Shown here piece after piece: positions 33,673-41,654 of a stretch of 64,000 nt of DNA (positions are counted from its first letter, which is position 1; every line of letters begins with the position of its first letter). The stretch covers positions 1,708,699 to 1,772,698 of the forward strand of contig NZ_FWXV01000001.1 in assembly GCF_900176515.1 (NCBI RefSeq). Direction: 5' to 3'. The notes under the pieces are model-generated. The model had not been told where the DNA came from. It made no database searches and worked only from the letters and a program-made list of their open reading frames with translations. The translations under genes were made by a program, and so were the position numbers. Source of the stretch: Kibdelosporangium aridum. GTDB lineage: Bacteria > Actinomycetota > Actinomycetes > Mycobacteriales > Pseudonocardiaceae.

Positions 33673-34668
33673 GTGACGGACGCTCCGCTGCCTTTGATCG
33701 ACTTGTCCCGGTTCCGTGATCCCACGGCCGACCGGGCGGCTTTCCTCAGCGAGTTGAGGCACGCCGCCCACGAGGTCGGCTTTTTCTACGTCGTCGGGCA
33801 CGGCGTCCCGGCCGAGCTGACCACGGGCATCTACGAAGTCGCCAAGAAGTTCTTCGCGCTGCCGCTGGAGCAGCGGCTGGCCATCGAGAACATCAACTCG
33901 CCCCAGTTCCGCGGCTACACGCGTACGGGCTACGAGTTCACCGGCGGCAAGCAGGACTGGCGCGAACAGATCGACATCGGCCCCGAGCGGGCGGTCGTGC
34001 CTGCCGACGGACCGGCTTGGCAGCGGCTGATCGGCCCGAACCAGTGGCCGTCTCAGCTGCCGGAACTGCGTGAGACCGTGCTGGCTTGGCAGGACGAGGC
34101 CCTGCGCGTGAGCCGCGAGGTACTGCGTGCCCTGGCCGCGGCATTGGGCCAGGACGAGGGCTACTTCGACGCTTGGTTCGACGAGGAGGCCTCCACCCAC
34201 GTCAAGATCGTCCGTTATCCCGGCCGCGACGACACCGAGCAAGGCGTCGGCGCGCACAAGGACTACGGCTACCTCGCGTTGCTCCAGCAGGACTCCGTGG
34301 GTGGTCTGCAGGTCCAGGCCCAGGACGGCACGTGGATCGACGCCACCCCGATCCCGGGCAGCTTCGTGTTCAACATCGGCGAGATGCTCGAGATCGCCAC
34401 CCAGGGCTACCTCCTCGCGACACGGCACCGGGTGATCAGCCCGCCTGCTGGCGTCGAACGGTTCTCCATCCCGTTCTTCCTCGGCCCACGGCTGGACGCG
34501 ATCGTGGAACCGCTCCAGCTCCCACCCTCGCTCGCCGCGCAGGCGCGGGGCGTCAGCGACGAGAAGGACAACCCGCTGCACGCCCAGTTCGGGGCGAACG
34601 CGCTGGTCGGCTGGCTGCGGTCGCACCCGAAGGTGGCCGAGCGCTGGTGGGCGGACGTCATCGGATGA
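33673..34668 (+). CDS. Isopenicillin-N-synthase-like 2OG/Fe(II) oxygenase
   Basis: A 331-aa oxygenase of the IPNS/ethylene-forming family: DIOX_N (PLPLIDLSRF, EVGFFYVVGHGVP), then the double-stranded beta-helix with HKDYGYL (HxD iron ligands), the distal His in ATRHRVIS and RFSIPFF (RxS, 2-oxoglutarate carboxylate). The GTG start gives the family N-terminus and lies 7 nt after TAGGCT with no SD. It overlaps the sulfhydrylase gene (ATGA). A role in amino-acid or natural-product oxidation is likely; the substrate is unknown. Confidence 0.92.
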   Translation: MTDAPLPLIDLSRFRDPTADRAAFLSELRHAAHEVGFFYVVGHGVPAELTTGIYEVAKKFFALPLEQRLAIENINSPQFRGYTRTGYEFTGGKQDWREQIDIGPERAVVPADGPAWQRLIGPNQWPSQLPELRETVLAWQDEALRVSREVLRALAAALGQDEGYFDAWFDEEASTHVKIVRYPGRDDTEQGVGAHKDYGYLALLQQDSVGGLQVQAQDGTWIDATPIPGSFVFNIGEMLEIATQGYLLATRHRVISPPAGVERFSIPFFLGPRLDAIVEPLQLPPSLAAQARGVSDEKDNPLHAQFGANALVGWLRSHPKVAERWWADVIG

Positions 34669-35948
34669 CGCGCTGGTCCTTCGAAACCCGCCAGATCCAC
34701 GCGGGTGCGCAACCTGACCCGGCCACCGGTGCCCGAGCGACGCCGCTGTACCAGACGACGTCGTTCGTGTTCGACAACGCCGACCACGCGGCAGCGGCCT
34801 TTGCCTTGCAGGACTTGGAAACCCACGCCTACAGCCGACTGTCCAACCCGACGACGGCGGTGGTTGAAGCCCGCCTGGCGGACCTGGAGAACGGCTACGC
34901 GGCCGTGGCCGTCGCGAGTGGACAGGCGGCTTCGGCGTTGGCGATCCTCAACCTGGCACGCGTAGGCGATCACATCGTGTCCGCCGCGACACTGTACGGC
35001 GGAACGTACAACCTGTTCGCGTACACGTTGCAGGACATGGGAATCGACGTCACCTTTGTGGAAGACCCGGATGACGTCTCCGCGTGGCGTGCCGCGATCC
35101 GTCCCAATACCAAGGCTTTCTACGCTGAGACCGTCGGCAACCCGCTGGGCAACGTCCTGGACATCACGTCGGTCGCTTCGGTCGCGCACTCGGCGGGCGT
35201 TCCGCTGATCGTGGACAACACCGTGCCGACGCCGTTCCTGACGCGCCCGATCGACCACGGCGCGGACATCGTCGTGCATTCGACGACGAAGTTCCTGTCC
35301 GGCCACGGCACGGGTATCGGTGGCGTGATCATCGACAGTGGACAGTTCGACTTCACCGCGGAGCCGGACCGCTGGCCTTCGCTGACGCAACCGGATCCCA
35401 GCTACAACGGCCTGGTGTTCGGTCCGGAGTTCGGCAAACTGGCGTTCCTGCTGCGGCTGCGCACGAAACTCGTGCGTGATCTCGGGCCCGCGGTGTCGCC
35501 GTTCAACAGTTTCCTGCTGCTGCAAGGCATTGAGACCTTGTCGTTGCGGATGGAACGGCATGTCGCCAACGCCACCGCGATCGCCGGTTTTCTGGACTCG
35601 CACCCCAGCGTCACGCAGGTGCACTACGCGGGCCTGCCCGATAGCCGGTGGTATGGCGCGGCACAGCGCTACCTGCCCAAGGGCGTCGGCGCGGTCGTGT
35701 CGTTCGAGGTGGCCGGGGGAGTGGTGGCGGGCAAGAAGTTCGTCGACAGCGTGGAGCTGTTCAGCCACCTCGCCAACATCGGGGACGTGCGCAGCCTCGT
35801 CATCCACCCCGCCTCGACAACACACGCCCAGCTCAGCCCGGACCAGCAACTGGCCAGCGGGGTCACCCCCGGTCTTGTCCGGCTGTCCATCGGCCTTGAA
35901 GGCGTCGACGATCTGATCACGGACCTGAATCGGGGTTTGCATGCCTGA
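34665..35948 (+). CDS. O-acetylhomoserine sulfhydrylase family PLP enzyme
   Basis: A 427-aa Cys/Met-metabolism PLP enzyme: ETRQIHAGAQPDPATGARATPLYQTTSF, YSRLSNPT, and the Schiff-base Lys in VVHSTTKFLSGHG. GHGTGIGGVI and the long C-terminal part fit O-acetylhomoserine aminocarboxypropyltransferase (MetY) rather than cystathionine synthase. It makes homocysteine from O-acetylhomoserine and sulfide. The start ATG overlaps the oxygenase stop, and the end overlaps the lipase start by 8 nt, so this is a coupled three-gene operon. Confidence 0.92.
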   Translation: MTRWSFETRQIHAGAQPDPATGARATPLYQTTSFVFDNADHAAAAFALQDLETHAYSRLSNPTTAVVEARLADLENGYAAVAVASGQAASALAILNLARVGDHIVSAATLYGGTYNLFAYTLQDMGIDVTFVEDPDDVSAWRAAIRPNTKAFYAETVGNPLGNVLDITSVASVAHSAGVPLIVDNTVPTPFLTRPIDHGADIVVHSTTKFLSGHGTGIGGVIIDSGQFDFTAEPDRWPSLTQPDPSYNGLVFGPEFGKLAFLLRLRTKLVRDLGPAVSPFNSFLLLQGIETLSLRMERHVANATAIAGFLDSHPSVTQVHYAGLPDSRWYGAAQRYLPKGVGAVVSFEVAGGVVAGKKFVDSVELFSHLANIGDVRSLVIHPASTTHAQLSPDQQLASGVTPGLVRLSIGLEGVDDLITDLNRGLHA

Positions 35949-36756
35949 GTTCACCGGGAGCACCGGCAAGATCCACTACCGGCACTGGGACCCGGCGGAT
36001 CCGCGGGTGCTGCTCGTGCACTACCACGGTCTCGGGGAACACACAGGCCTGTACGAGTCCTTCGCCGCGGCGCTGAACGCGGCCGGAATCGCCGTCTGGG
36101 CCCATGATCACGCAGGTCACGGCCAAAGCGACGGCGTGCGTGTGCTGGTCTCCTCCATCGACCACCTGCTGGATGACGCCGAGACGTTGCTGGGCCTGGC
36201 GCGGGAGGCGCATCCTTCGCTGCCGTTGGTGATCTCCGGTCATTCCCTGGGTGCGACGGTGGCCACGCTGCTGACGGCCGAGCGGTTGCTGCCGACTCAC
36301 CACTCACCTCGGGCTCTTGTCCTGGCAGGGTCTTCGCTCGTGCACGTGCCCGGCGCGGACAGTGCGCTGGTGGAGATGCTGGCGTCCGGGATCGACCCGA
36401 TGGACCTGCGCAAGGACCCCGGCGAGATGTCCCGCGACGAGGCCTACGCCCAGCAGATCCGCGAGGACCCGTTGACGTGGCAAGGCGGCATTCGGCTGGA
36501 AACGTTGCAGGCGTTGGGAATCGCCGCGGCCCGAGTGTCGGCGGTCCTCGAGTCCCAGGTGCTGGATGTGCCGGTTCTGTTGCTGCACGGCGAAAAAGAC
36601 GACATGGCACCGGCCGTGGGTGCACAGGAAGCCGCCCGGCTGTTGCCGAACGGTCGCGCGGTGATCTTCCCCGACGACCTGCACAACATCCTGAACGAGA
36701 TCGACCGGGACAAGGTGTACCAGGTTCTGGTCGATTTCGTGGAAGAGGTGGTCTGA
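35941..36756 (+). CDS. Alpha/beta hydrolase, monoacylglycerol-lipase-like
   Basis: A 271-aa serine hydrolase of the Hydrolase_4 family: HYHGLGEHTGLYE, DHAGHGQSDG, nucleophile GHSLG (Ser near 102), acid in LHGEKDDMAP and His in DDLHNILNE. Such enzymes cleave monoacylglycerols or lysophospholipids. The first of its codons overlap the sulfhydrylase end. Its stop is directly adjacent to that of the convergent XRE regulator, with no spacer and no terminator hairpin. Confidence 0.9.
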   Translation: MPEFTGSTGKIHYRHWDPADPRVLLVHYHGLGEHTGLYESFAAALNAAGIAVWAHDHAGHGQSDGVRVLVSSIDHLLDDAETLLGLAREAHPSLPLVISGHSLGATVATLLTAERLLPTHHSPRALVLAGSSLVHVPGADSALVEMLASGIDPMDLRKDPGEMSRDEAYAQQIREDPLTWQGGIRLETLQALGIAAARVSAVLESQVLDVPVLLLHGEKDDMAPAVGAQEAARLLPNGRAVIFPDDLHNILNEIDRDKVYQVLVDFVEEVV

Positions 36757-37626
36757 TCAGGGTGGGTTCCGCGTACTTGTCCTAGACCCGCTGCGGCCGG
36801 TCCTGTCCAGTGTGGTCTCCGTGCCGAGGACAGCCAACAGCCGAAGCCTGTCCGCCGCTTCGCTGCCAGGCGGCGCGGTGAAGACAATGATGCGCAGGTC
36901 CGCGCCGTGCACTGTCAGCACATCGCAGTCGAGTTCGACGTCGCCGACCTCGGGGTGGACGATGGTCTTCCGCTCGGTCGCGTGGTGCGCGACCGTGGAC
37001 TCCTCCCACAGGTGGGCGAATTCCGAGTTGGACGTCCGCAGCGCGCTGATCATGTCGGCCAGCTCGCGGTCGGCTGGGTAGCGCGTCGCCACATCGCGAA
37101 GGTCAGCGACGAGCGATTGCTTGTGCTCCTCGAGGTTGCGGTGCCGCACGCGCCCGGTGTCGCCTTGGAAACACCGCCACACGATGTTCGCCTCCCTGCC
37201 GCGCCTGCCACGCATCTCACCCATCAACGCGGTCCAGAGATCGTTGTGCTCCAACAACGTCCAGGCCGCGTCGTGCACCGCCACCGGAGTGTCCGTGAGC
37301 CGGTCGAGCATCCGCTGGACACCCGGGCCGATGTGCTGCGGCACCACGCCGTTGAGGTCGGCGGCGTGCCCGGCCAGGCGGCATGCCAGCTCGTACTCGG
37401 TGTCCGACAGACGCAGGGTGCGGGCGAGCGAACGCAGGACGCTGCTGCTCGGGCGTGCACTGCCCTGTTCGAGGCGTTTGACGTAGTCCGCTGAGACGCC
37501 AGTGAGCCAGGCGACCTCTTCGCGGCGCAGTCCCGGCGTCTTGCGTGAGCCCGGCCGGAAGGGCAGACCGACGTCCGCTGGTTGGACGCGTGCCCGCCAC
37601 GAACGCAGCAGTTCCGGCAGATCCAT
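36757..37626 (-). CDS. XRE regulator with MmyB-like ligand domain
   Basis: A 289-aa regulator: Cro/CI HTH (TPGLRREEVAWLTGVSADYVKRLEQGSARPSSSVLRSLARTL) followed by the MmyB-like LBD (PVAVHDAAWTLLEHNDLWTALMG ... VWRCFQGD, IVHPEVGDVELDCDVLTVHGADLRIIVFTAPPGSEAADRL). This type often represses a neighbouring short-chain or NmrA-like oxidoreductase gene. It diverges from such a gene, with a 21-bp dyad between. The longer upstream frame was rejected because MDLPELL is the family start. Confidence 0.93.
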   Translation of the reverse strand: MDLPELLRSWRARVQPADVGLPFRPGSRKTPGLRREEVAWLTGVSADYVKRLEQGSARPSSSVLRSLARTLRLSDTEYELACRLAGHAADLNGVVPQHIGPGVQRMLDRLTDTPVAVHDAAWTLLEHNDLWTALMGEMRGRRGREANIVWRCFQGDTGRVRHRNLEEHKQSLVADLRDVATRYPADRELADMISALRTSNSEFAHLWEESTVAHHATERKTIVHPEVGDVELDCDVLTVHGADLRIIVFTAPPGSEAADRLRLLAVLGTETTLDRTGRSGSRTSTRNPP

Positions 37627-37658
37627 GTGGCCATTGTGGCCGTTCGACGGCCGCGAAG

Positions 37659-37679
37659 GGTGGCACAGACTGTGCCACC
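37659..37679. promoter_or_regulatory. Perfect dyad between XRE regulator and NmrA-like gene
   Basis: GGTGGCACAG and CTGTGCCACC flank a single A. It lies about 33 bp upstream of both starts, covering both -35 regions. It is the expected binding site of the MmyB-like regulator, which would then control both itself and the oxidoreductase. Confidence 0.7.
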
Positions 37680-37711
37680 GTGCCGGGCTGGCCAACGGTG
37701 ACGATCGAACC

Positions 37712-38524
37712 GTGAATTTCCTCGTAACTGGAGCAACAGGCAATGTCGGCGGCCCCGTGGCACGGCAACTGCACGACCAAGGCCACACCGTGAGGGCACT
37801 CGTACGTGACCCCTCACGTGCGGCGAAACTCCCGGCGGGCATCGAACGCGTGGTCGGCGACCTCGACGATGCTGAGGCCGTGGCGAAGGCGGCGCGGGAC
37901 GTCGATGCCATCTTTCTCATGCAGGTCGGCAGTGGCACAGAACAAACCAAAACGATGATCGGCGCCGCCAGGCCCACGACGAGGATCGTTCTGCTCTCGT
38001 CGGTCGGCGCACGGCTGTTCCCGCTGGAGACGAACCCGATCGGGGCGGCCCTCGCCGCCCGCGAAGAGGTCCTGCGCGAATCCGGCCTGGCCGTGACCTA
38101 TCTGCGGCCCAACACGTTCGCGTCCAACAGCCTCTGGTGGCTTGACGGCATCCGAAAGGGCAAAGTCGTTGACGCGACAGGCGAAGGCCGCACCGGCGTG
38201 ATCGACCCGGAGGACATCGCCCGCGTCGCGGTCGCCACACTCACCGAGGACGGCCACGCGGGGAAGGGGTATTTCCTCACCGGGCCCGAGGCGCTGACCG
38301 CACGGGAACAAGTCGAGATCATCGCCGAGGTGACCGGCAGGTCGATCGAGCACCAGGACGTCACCCCGCGCGAACTCGGCACCCCTGAGCCCATCGAGCG
38401 CCTGAACGAACTGCTGCGTGCAGGCCGAGCCGGGTTCGTCACCGACGATGTCGAGAACATCACCGGCACCGCCCCTGGCACCTTCCGCGCGTGGTGCGAA
38501 CGCAACGCCCACGCGTTCGGGTAA
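37712..38524 (+). CDS. NmrA-like NAD(P)-binding protein
   Basis: A 270-aa atypical SDR: FLVTGATGNVGGPVARQL (GxxGxxG), RALVRDPSRAAKLP, GDLDD, and LSSVGARLFPLE. It resembles NmrA/QOR2-type quinone-binding reductases or sensors without the YxxxK pair. The GTG gives the family N-terminus. Divergent from the MmyB-like regulator and probably under its control. Confidence 0.9.
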   Translation: MNFLVTGATGNVGGPVARQLHDQGHTVRALVRDPSRAAKLPAGIERVVGDLDDAEAVAKAARDVDAIFLMQVGSGTEQTKTMIGAARPTTRIVLLSSVGARLFPLETNPIGAALAAREEVLRESGLAVTYLRPNTFASNSLWWLDGIRKGKVVDATGEGRTGVIDPEDIARVAVATLTEDGHAGKGYFLTGPEALTAREQVEIIAEVTGRSIEHQDVTPRELGTPEPIERLNELLRAGRAGFVTDDVENITGTAPGTFRAWCERNAHAFG

Positions 38525-38575
38525 CCGGCTGTCTGTCGCTGGGGAAAACCAGGTGGCCGCGGCGTACTGCCTGGG

Positions 38576-38581
38576 TAAGGT
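38576..38581 (+). promoter_or_regulatory. -10-like box, leaderless start
   Basis: TAAGGT, 6 nt before the ATG of the acetyltransferase gene; no SD. Confidence 0.45.
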
Positions 38582-38587
38582 CTGGCA

Positions 38588-39127
38588 ATGCCCGAGCTGA
38601 AGCGGCTGCATGCCGGTCATGCCCCGGCGGTCCTGGCCTTCGAACTGGCGAACCGCGCCTACTTCGCTGCCTCGGTCCCCGATCGCGGCGACGACTTCTT
38701 CGACCAGTTCACCGACCGGTACAACGCCTTGCTGGCTGAGCAGGATGCCGGCATCTGCGCCTTCCACGTGCTCGTCGCCGACGACGGCTCGGTACTCGGC
38801 AGGTTCAATCTGATCGACATCGAAGACCACACCGCGCAACTCGGCTACCGGGTCGCGCAGCACGTCGCCGGCCGTGGTGTGGCGACCGCGACTGTCCGGG
38901 AGTTGTGCCGGCTGGCGGCGGCCCAGCACGGGCTGCGCATCCTGCGGGCGGCCGCCGCCAGCGAGAATGCCGCGTCCCAGAAGGTGTTGCTGAAAGCCGG
39001 GTTCACCCCTGTCGGTCCAGCCGACCCGGCCGACCTCAGCGGAAAGCCAGGCACGTGGTACCAGCGCGACCTGGTGCTCCAGCCGTACAGCGCGATGGTG
39101 CAGGGCGAAAGCAGCGGCCACCGCTGA
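38588..39127 (+). CDS. GNAT-family N-acetyltransferase (RimJ/RimL type)
   Basis: A 179-aa acyltransferase: LKRLHAGHAPAVLAFE, FHVLVADDGSVLGRFNLIDIEDHTAQLGYRVAQHVAGRGVATATVREL contains the acetyl-CoA loop (GRGVAT, Q/RxxGxG/A form), and AAASENAASQKVLLKAGFTPVG the C-terminal motif. Substrate unknown: ribosomal proteins, amino acids or antibiotics are all possible. A 12-bp hairpin overlaps its stop codon. Confidence 0.92.
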   Translation: MPELKRLHAGHAPAVLAFELANRAYFAASVPDRGDDFFDQFTDRYNALLAEQDAGICAFHVLVADDGSVLGRFNLIDIEDHTAQLGYRVAQHVAGRGVATATVRELCRLAAAQHGLRILRAAAASENAASQKVLLKAGFTPVGPADPADLSGKPGTWYQRDLVLQPYSAMVQGESSGHR

Positions 39128-39143
39128 TCATCGGTGGCCGCTG
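39112..39143. terminator. Bidirectional terminator hairpin
   Basis: Perfect 12-bp arms CAGCGGCCACCG / CGGTGGCCGCTG around 8 nt, between the convergent acetyltransferase and kamA genes. Confidence 0.75.
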
Positions 39144-39162
39144 GTCACCCCAAGGCAGCCGT

Positions 39163-40551
39163 TCAGGCCTGCCGGGACCACCATTCCTGACCGGCGTCCG
39201 GCAACGTGCCGATCGGGTCGTAGTACGGGTACTTCCGGGTCAACGCGTCCGGGTCGTGGTGTTCGATTCCGGTCCGGTAGTTCTTCGTCCAATATGAAAT
39301 ACCGCGCTCACGGTCGTATTCGTGCACCTGGTGCACCCACCGCTTGCCGACGTACGGCACGTCGCACACGATGCGCGGCGTCGCGTAACCCGGCAGGTAG
39401 CCCATGATCGCGTGCTGCAGTTCCTGTGCCTCCCACACCGCGACCCGCCAGTGCTCGGCGTTCGGGATCATGTCGCACATGTAGAAGTAGTACGGCAGGA
39501 TGTTCGCTTCCCCTTGCAGCGCAAAGCAAAGGTCGAGCAGGTCGGACGGGGTCGCGTTCACGCCACGCATCAGCACACCCTGGTTGCGGACGTCTCGTAC
39601 ACCTACCTCGAGCGCGGTGCGGGCCGCCTCGGCCACCAACGGCGTCACCGACTGAGCGTGGTTGACGTGCGTGTGGATGGCGAGGTTCACGCCGCGGCGG
39701 TGCGCCGTGCGGGCGACACGCTCAAGGCCTTCGACGACCTTGGGCTGGATCCAGTGCTGCGGCAACCCCGCCAACGCCTTGGTGGCCAGCCGGATATCGC
39801 GCACGGTGTCGATGTCCATCAGCCGCATCAGGAACGATTCCAGCTGGTGCCACGGCACGTTCGCCACGTCGCCACCCGACACCACCACGTCACGCACACC
39901 CGGGGTCTTCTTCAGGTACGCGATCATCTCGTCCTGGCGGTCCACCGGCTTGAGCGTCAGCTTGTGCTTGTCCACCTGCGCGGTCGAGTTGCCGACCAGG
40001 TCCATCCGCGTGCAGTGCCCGCAGTACTGCGGACAGGTCGACAGCAACTCGGCGAGGACCTTGGTGGGGTAGCGGTGAGTCAGGCCTTCGACGACCCACA
40101 TTTCCGCTTCGTGCAAGGAATCCCGTGACGAGTACGGGTGGTTCGGCCAGCGCGGATCGCGGTCGCTGCGCACCGGCAGCATGTACCGGCGGATCGGGTC
40201 GGCGTAGAACGCCTCGGTGAACTTCACCGGGTCGTCGCCCGCGTCGGGCGCCATAGTGTTGAGCATCTGCGGCGGCAGCAACATCGACATCGTGGCCAGG
40301 TGCTCCTGGTCGGCCGCGAGGTCGTCGTAGAAGCGCTCCTCCAGCAGGTCGCCGAGCAACGCCCGCAGCTGCTTGATGTTGCGCAGGCAGTGCACGCGCT
40401 GCCATTGGGCGTCCCGCCACTGGGCGTCGGTCACGTCGCGCCAGCCAGGGAAGCGCCGCCAATCGGGCTCGACCAGCTCACGTCGCGTGTAGGAGTACGG
40501 CTGCTCATCGGTGGCTTGGATAGCTGCCGTCACCGTGGTTGCCGCAGTCAT
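39163..40551 (-). CDS. kamA: KamA-family radical SAM lysine 2,3-aminomutase
   Basis: A 462-aa radical-SAM/PLP aminomutase. The cluster motif is CPQYCGHC (CxxxCxxC, near residue 175). The PLP-Lys region reads DVPYVGK where characterised enzymes have DAPGGGGK; the Lys and the preceding Asp remain, and a second Asp in YMCDMI is also kept. Both Asp match the residues that bind the lysine epsilon-amino group in clostridial KamA, so lysine is the likely substrate (product beta-lysine). The divergent operon supplies the next steps. AGGAGGAGAT overlaps the ATG region as RBS. A role in making beta-lysine for an antibiotic is an alternative. Confidence 0.88.
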   Translation of the reverse strand: MTAATTVTAAIQATDEQPYSYTRRELVEPDWRRFPGWRDVTDAQWRDAQWQRVHCLRNIKQLRALLGDLLEERFYDDLAADQEHLATMSMLLPPQMLNTMAPDAGDDPVKFTEAFYADPIRRYMLPVRSDRDPRWPNHPYSSRDSLHEAEMWVVEGLTHRYPTKVLAELLSTCPQYCGHCTRMDLVGNSTAQVDKHKLTLKPVDRQDEMIAYLKKTPGVRDVVVSGGDVANVPWHQLESFLMRLMDIDTVRDIRLATKALAGLPQHWIQPKVVEGLERVARTAHRRGVNLAIHTHVNHAQSVTPLVAEAARTALEVGVRDVRNQGVLMRGVNATPSDLLDLCFALQGEANILPYYFYMCDMIPNAEHWRVAVWEAQELQHAIMGYLPGYATPRIVCDVPYVGKRWVHQVHEYDRERGISYWTKNYRTGIEHHDPDALTRKYPYYDPIGTLPDAGQEWWSRQA

Positions 40552-40569
40552 ATCTCCTCCTCGCTGTCA

Positions 40570-40610
40570 ACGTTGCGTAAAGATATACTGTCAGAACGAC
40601 AGTACAACGT
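40570..40610. promoter_or_regulatory. Operator candidate between kamA and kdd
   Basis: An inner dyad TACTGTC-N5-GACAGTA (40586-40604) is nested in an outer one, ACGTTG ... CAACGT (40570-40575 and 40605-40610). The minus-strand promoter for kamA (TTGTAC, 16 nt, TATCTT) would overlap it. No regulator gene is adjacent. Confidence 0.6.
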
Positions 40611-40631
40611 AAATCTTCCGGAGGTGTGTGG

Positions 40632-41654
40632 ATGTCCTCGTACGGTCTGCACCGGGTGGCCGAGCCCGTGGGCGTGCTTCCGCAGCAAGCTCAAAGGCTG
40701 GACACGAGCCCGGAACCGGGGCCGGACGAGGTAGTCGTCGACGTCGAATGCCTCAACCTCGACGCCGCGTCCTTCCGTCAGCTCCGCGAGCAATACGGAG
40801 ACGGCGACGCGATCCGAAACGCTGTTCTGGACATCGTCCGGACGCGCGGGAAGATGCATAACCCCGTTACCGGATCGGGTGGCATGCTGCTCGGCGCCGT
40901 CCGCGCCGTCGGCCCGCAGTCGCCGCTGGGGCTCAAGCCCGGTGACCGGATCGCCACGCTCGTGTCGCTGACGCTGACGCCGCTGTTGATCACGGATGAC
41001 CTGGTCAAGTGGGACGGGACGAGCGAACAGGTGCCGTGCGAGGGGACCGCGATCCTGTTCGGCCGGTCCATCGCCGCCGTCCTGCCCGGCGACATCCCCG
41101 AGCGCCTCGCGCTTTCCGTGTTGGATGTGTGTGGTGCGCCCGCGTTAACTGATCGCGTGGTCCGCCGCAGGTCGGCACCTTCAGTGCTGGTGCTGGGCGG
41201 AGGGGGGAAGTCGGGTTCGCTGTCGCTCGCGGCAGCGCGCCGAGCGGGCGCCGGCAAGCTCATCGCGCTGGTGCCCAGCGAGGGGGAGGCCAAGTCGGTA
41301 CGGGAGGTCGGCTTGGCCGACTCCGTCGTGATCGCGGACGCCCGCGACCCGGTCGCCGTCGCCGAGGGGGTCGGTGACCAGGTGGACGTCACGATCGTGT
41401 GCGTCGACGTGCCCGGATGCGAGCACGGCGCGATTCTGGCCACGGCCGACGGCGGAACCATCGTGTTCTTCTCGATGGCCACGTCCTTCGCCGCGGCCGC
41501 ACTCGGTGCCGAAGGGCTGGCCGCGGACGTCGAGATGATCATCGGCAACGGGTACGTGCCTGGTCACGCCGCCTTCGCTCTGGACCTGCTGCGCACCGAA
41601 CCCGGGGTCAGGCAGTTGTTCGAAGCCCGCGAACGGCAGACTTCCGGGGCATGA
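40632..41654 (+). CDS. kdd: L-erythro-3,5-diaminohexanoate dehydrogenase
   Basis: A 340-aa protein matching Kdd of lysine fermentation: VVVDVECLNLDAASFRQL, NPVTGSGGMLLG, GDRIATLVSLTLTPL and the Rossmann motif VLVLGGGGKSGSLSLAAARRAGA. It oxidises 3,5-diaminohexanoate to 3-keto-5-aminohexanoate with NAD+. The GGAGG 8 nt upstream supports the second ATG (an in-frame GTG lies two codons earlier). Its TGA overlaps the amidohydrolase ATG. Sequence and the flanking aminomutase genes support the call. Confidence 0.88.
   Translation: MSSYGLHRVAEPVGVLPQQAQRLDTSPEPGPDEVVVDVECLNLDAASFRQLREQYGDGDAIRNAVLDIVRTRGKMHNPVTGSGGMLLGAVRAVGPQSPLGLKPGDRIATLVSLTLTPLLITDDLVKWDGTSEQVPCEGTAILFGRSIAAVLPGDIPERLALSVLDVCGAPALTDRVVRRRSAPSVLVLGGGGKSGSLSLAAARRAGAGKLIALVPSEGEAKSVREVGLADSVVIADARDPVAVAEGVGDQVDVTIVCVDVPGCEHGAILATADGGTIVFFSMATSFAAAALGAEGLAADVEMIIGNGYVPGHAAFALDLLRTEPGVRQLFEARERQTSGA

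Noticed and set aside
34407..35969. 520-codon minus-strand frame opposite the sulfhydrylase
   Set aside because: Shadow of a well supported PLP enzyme.
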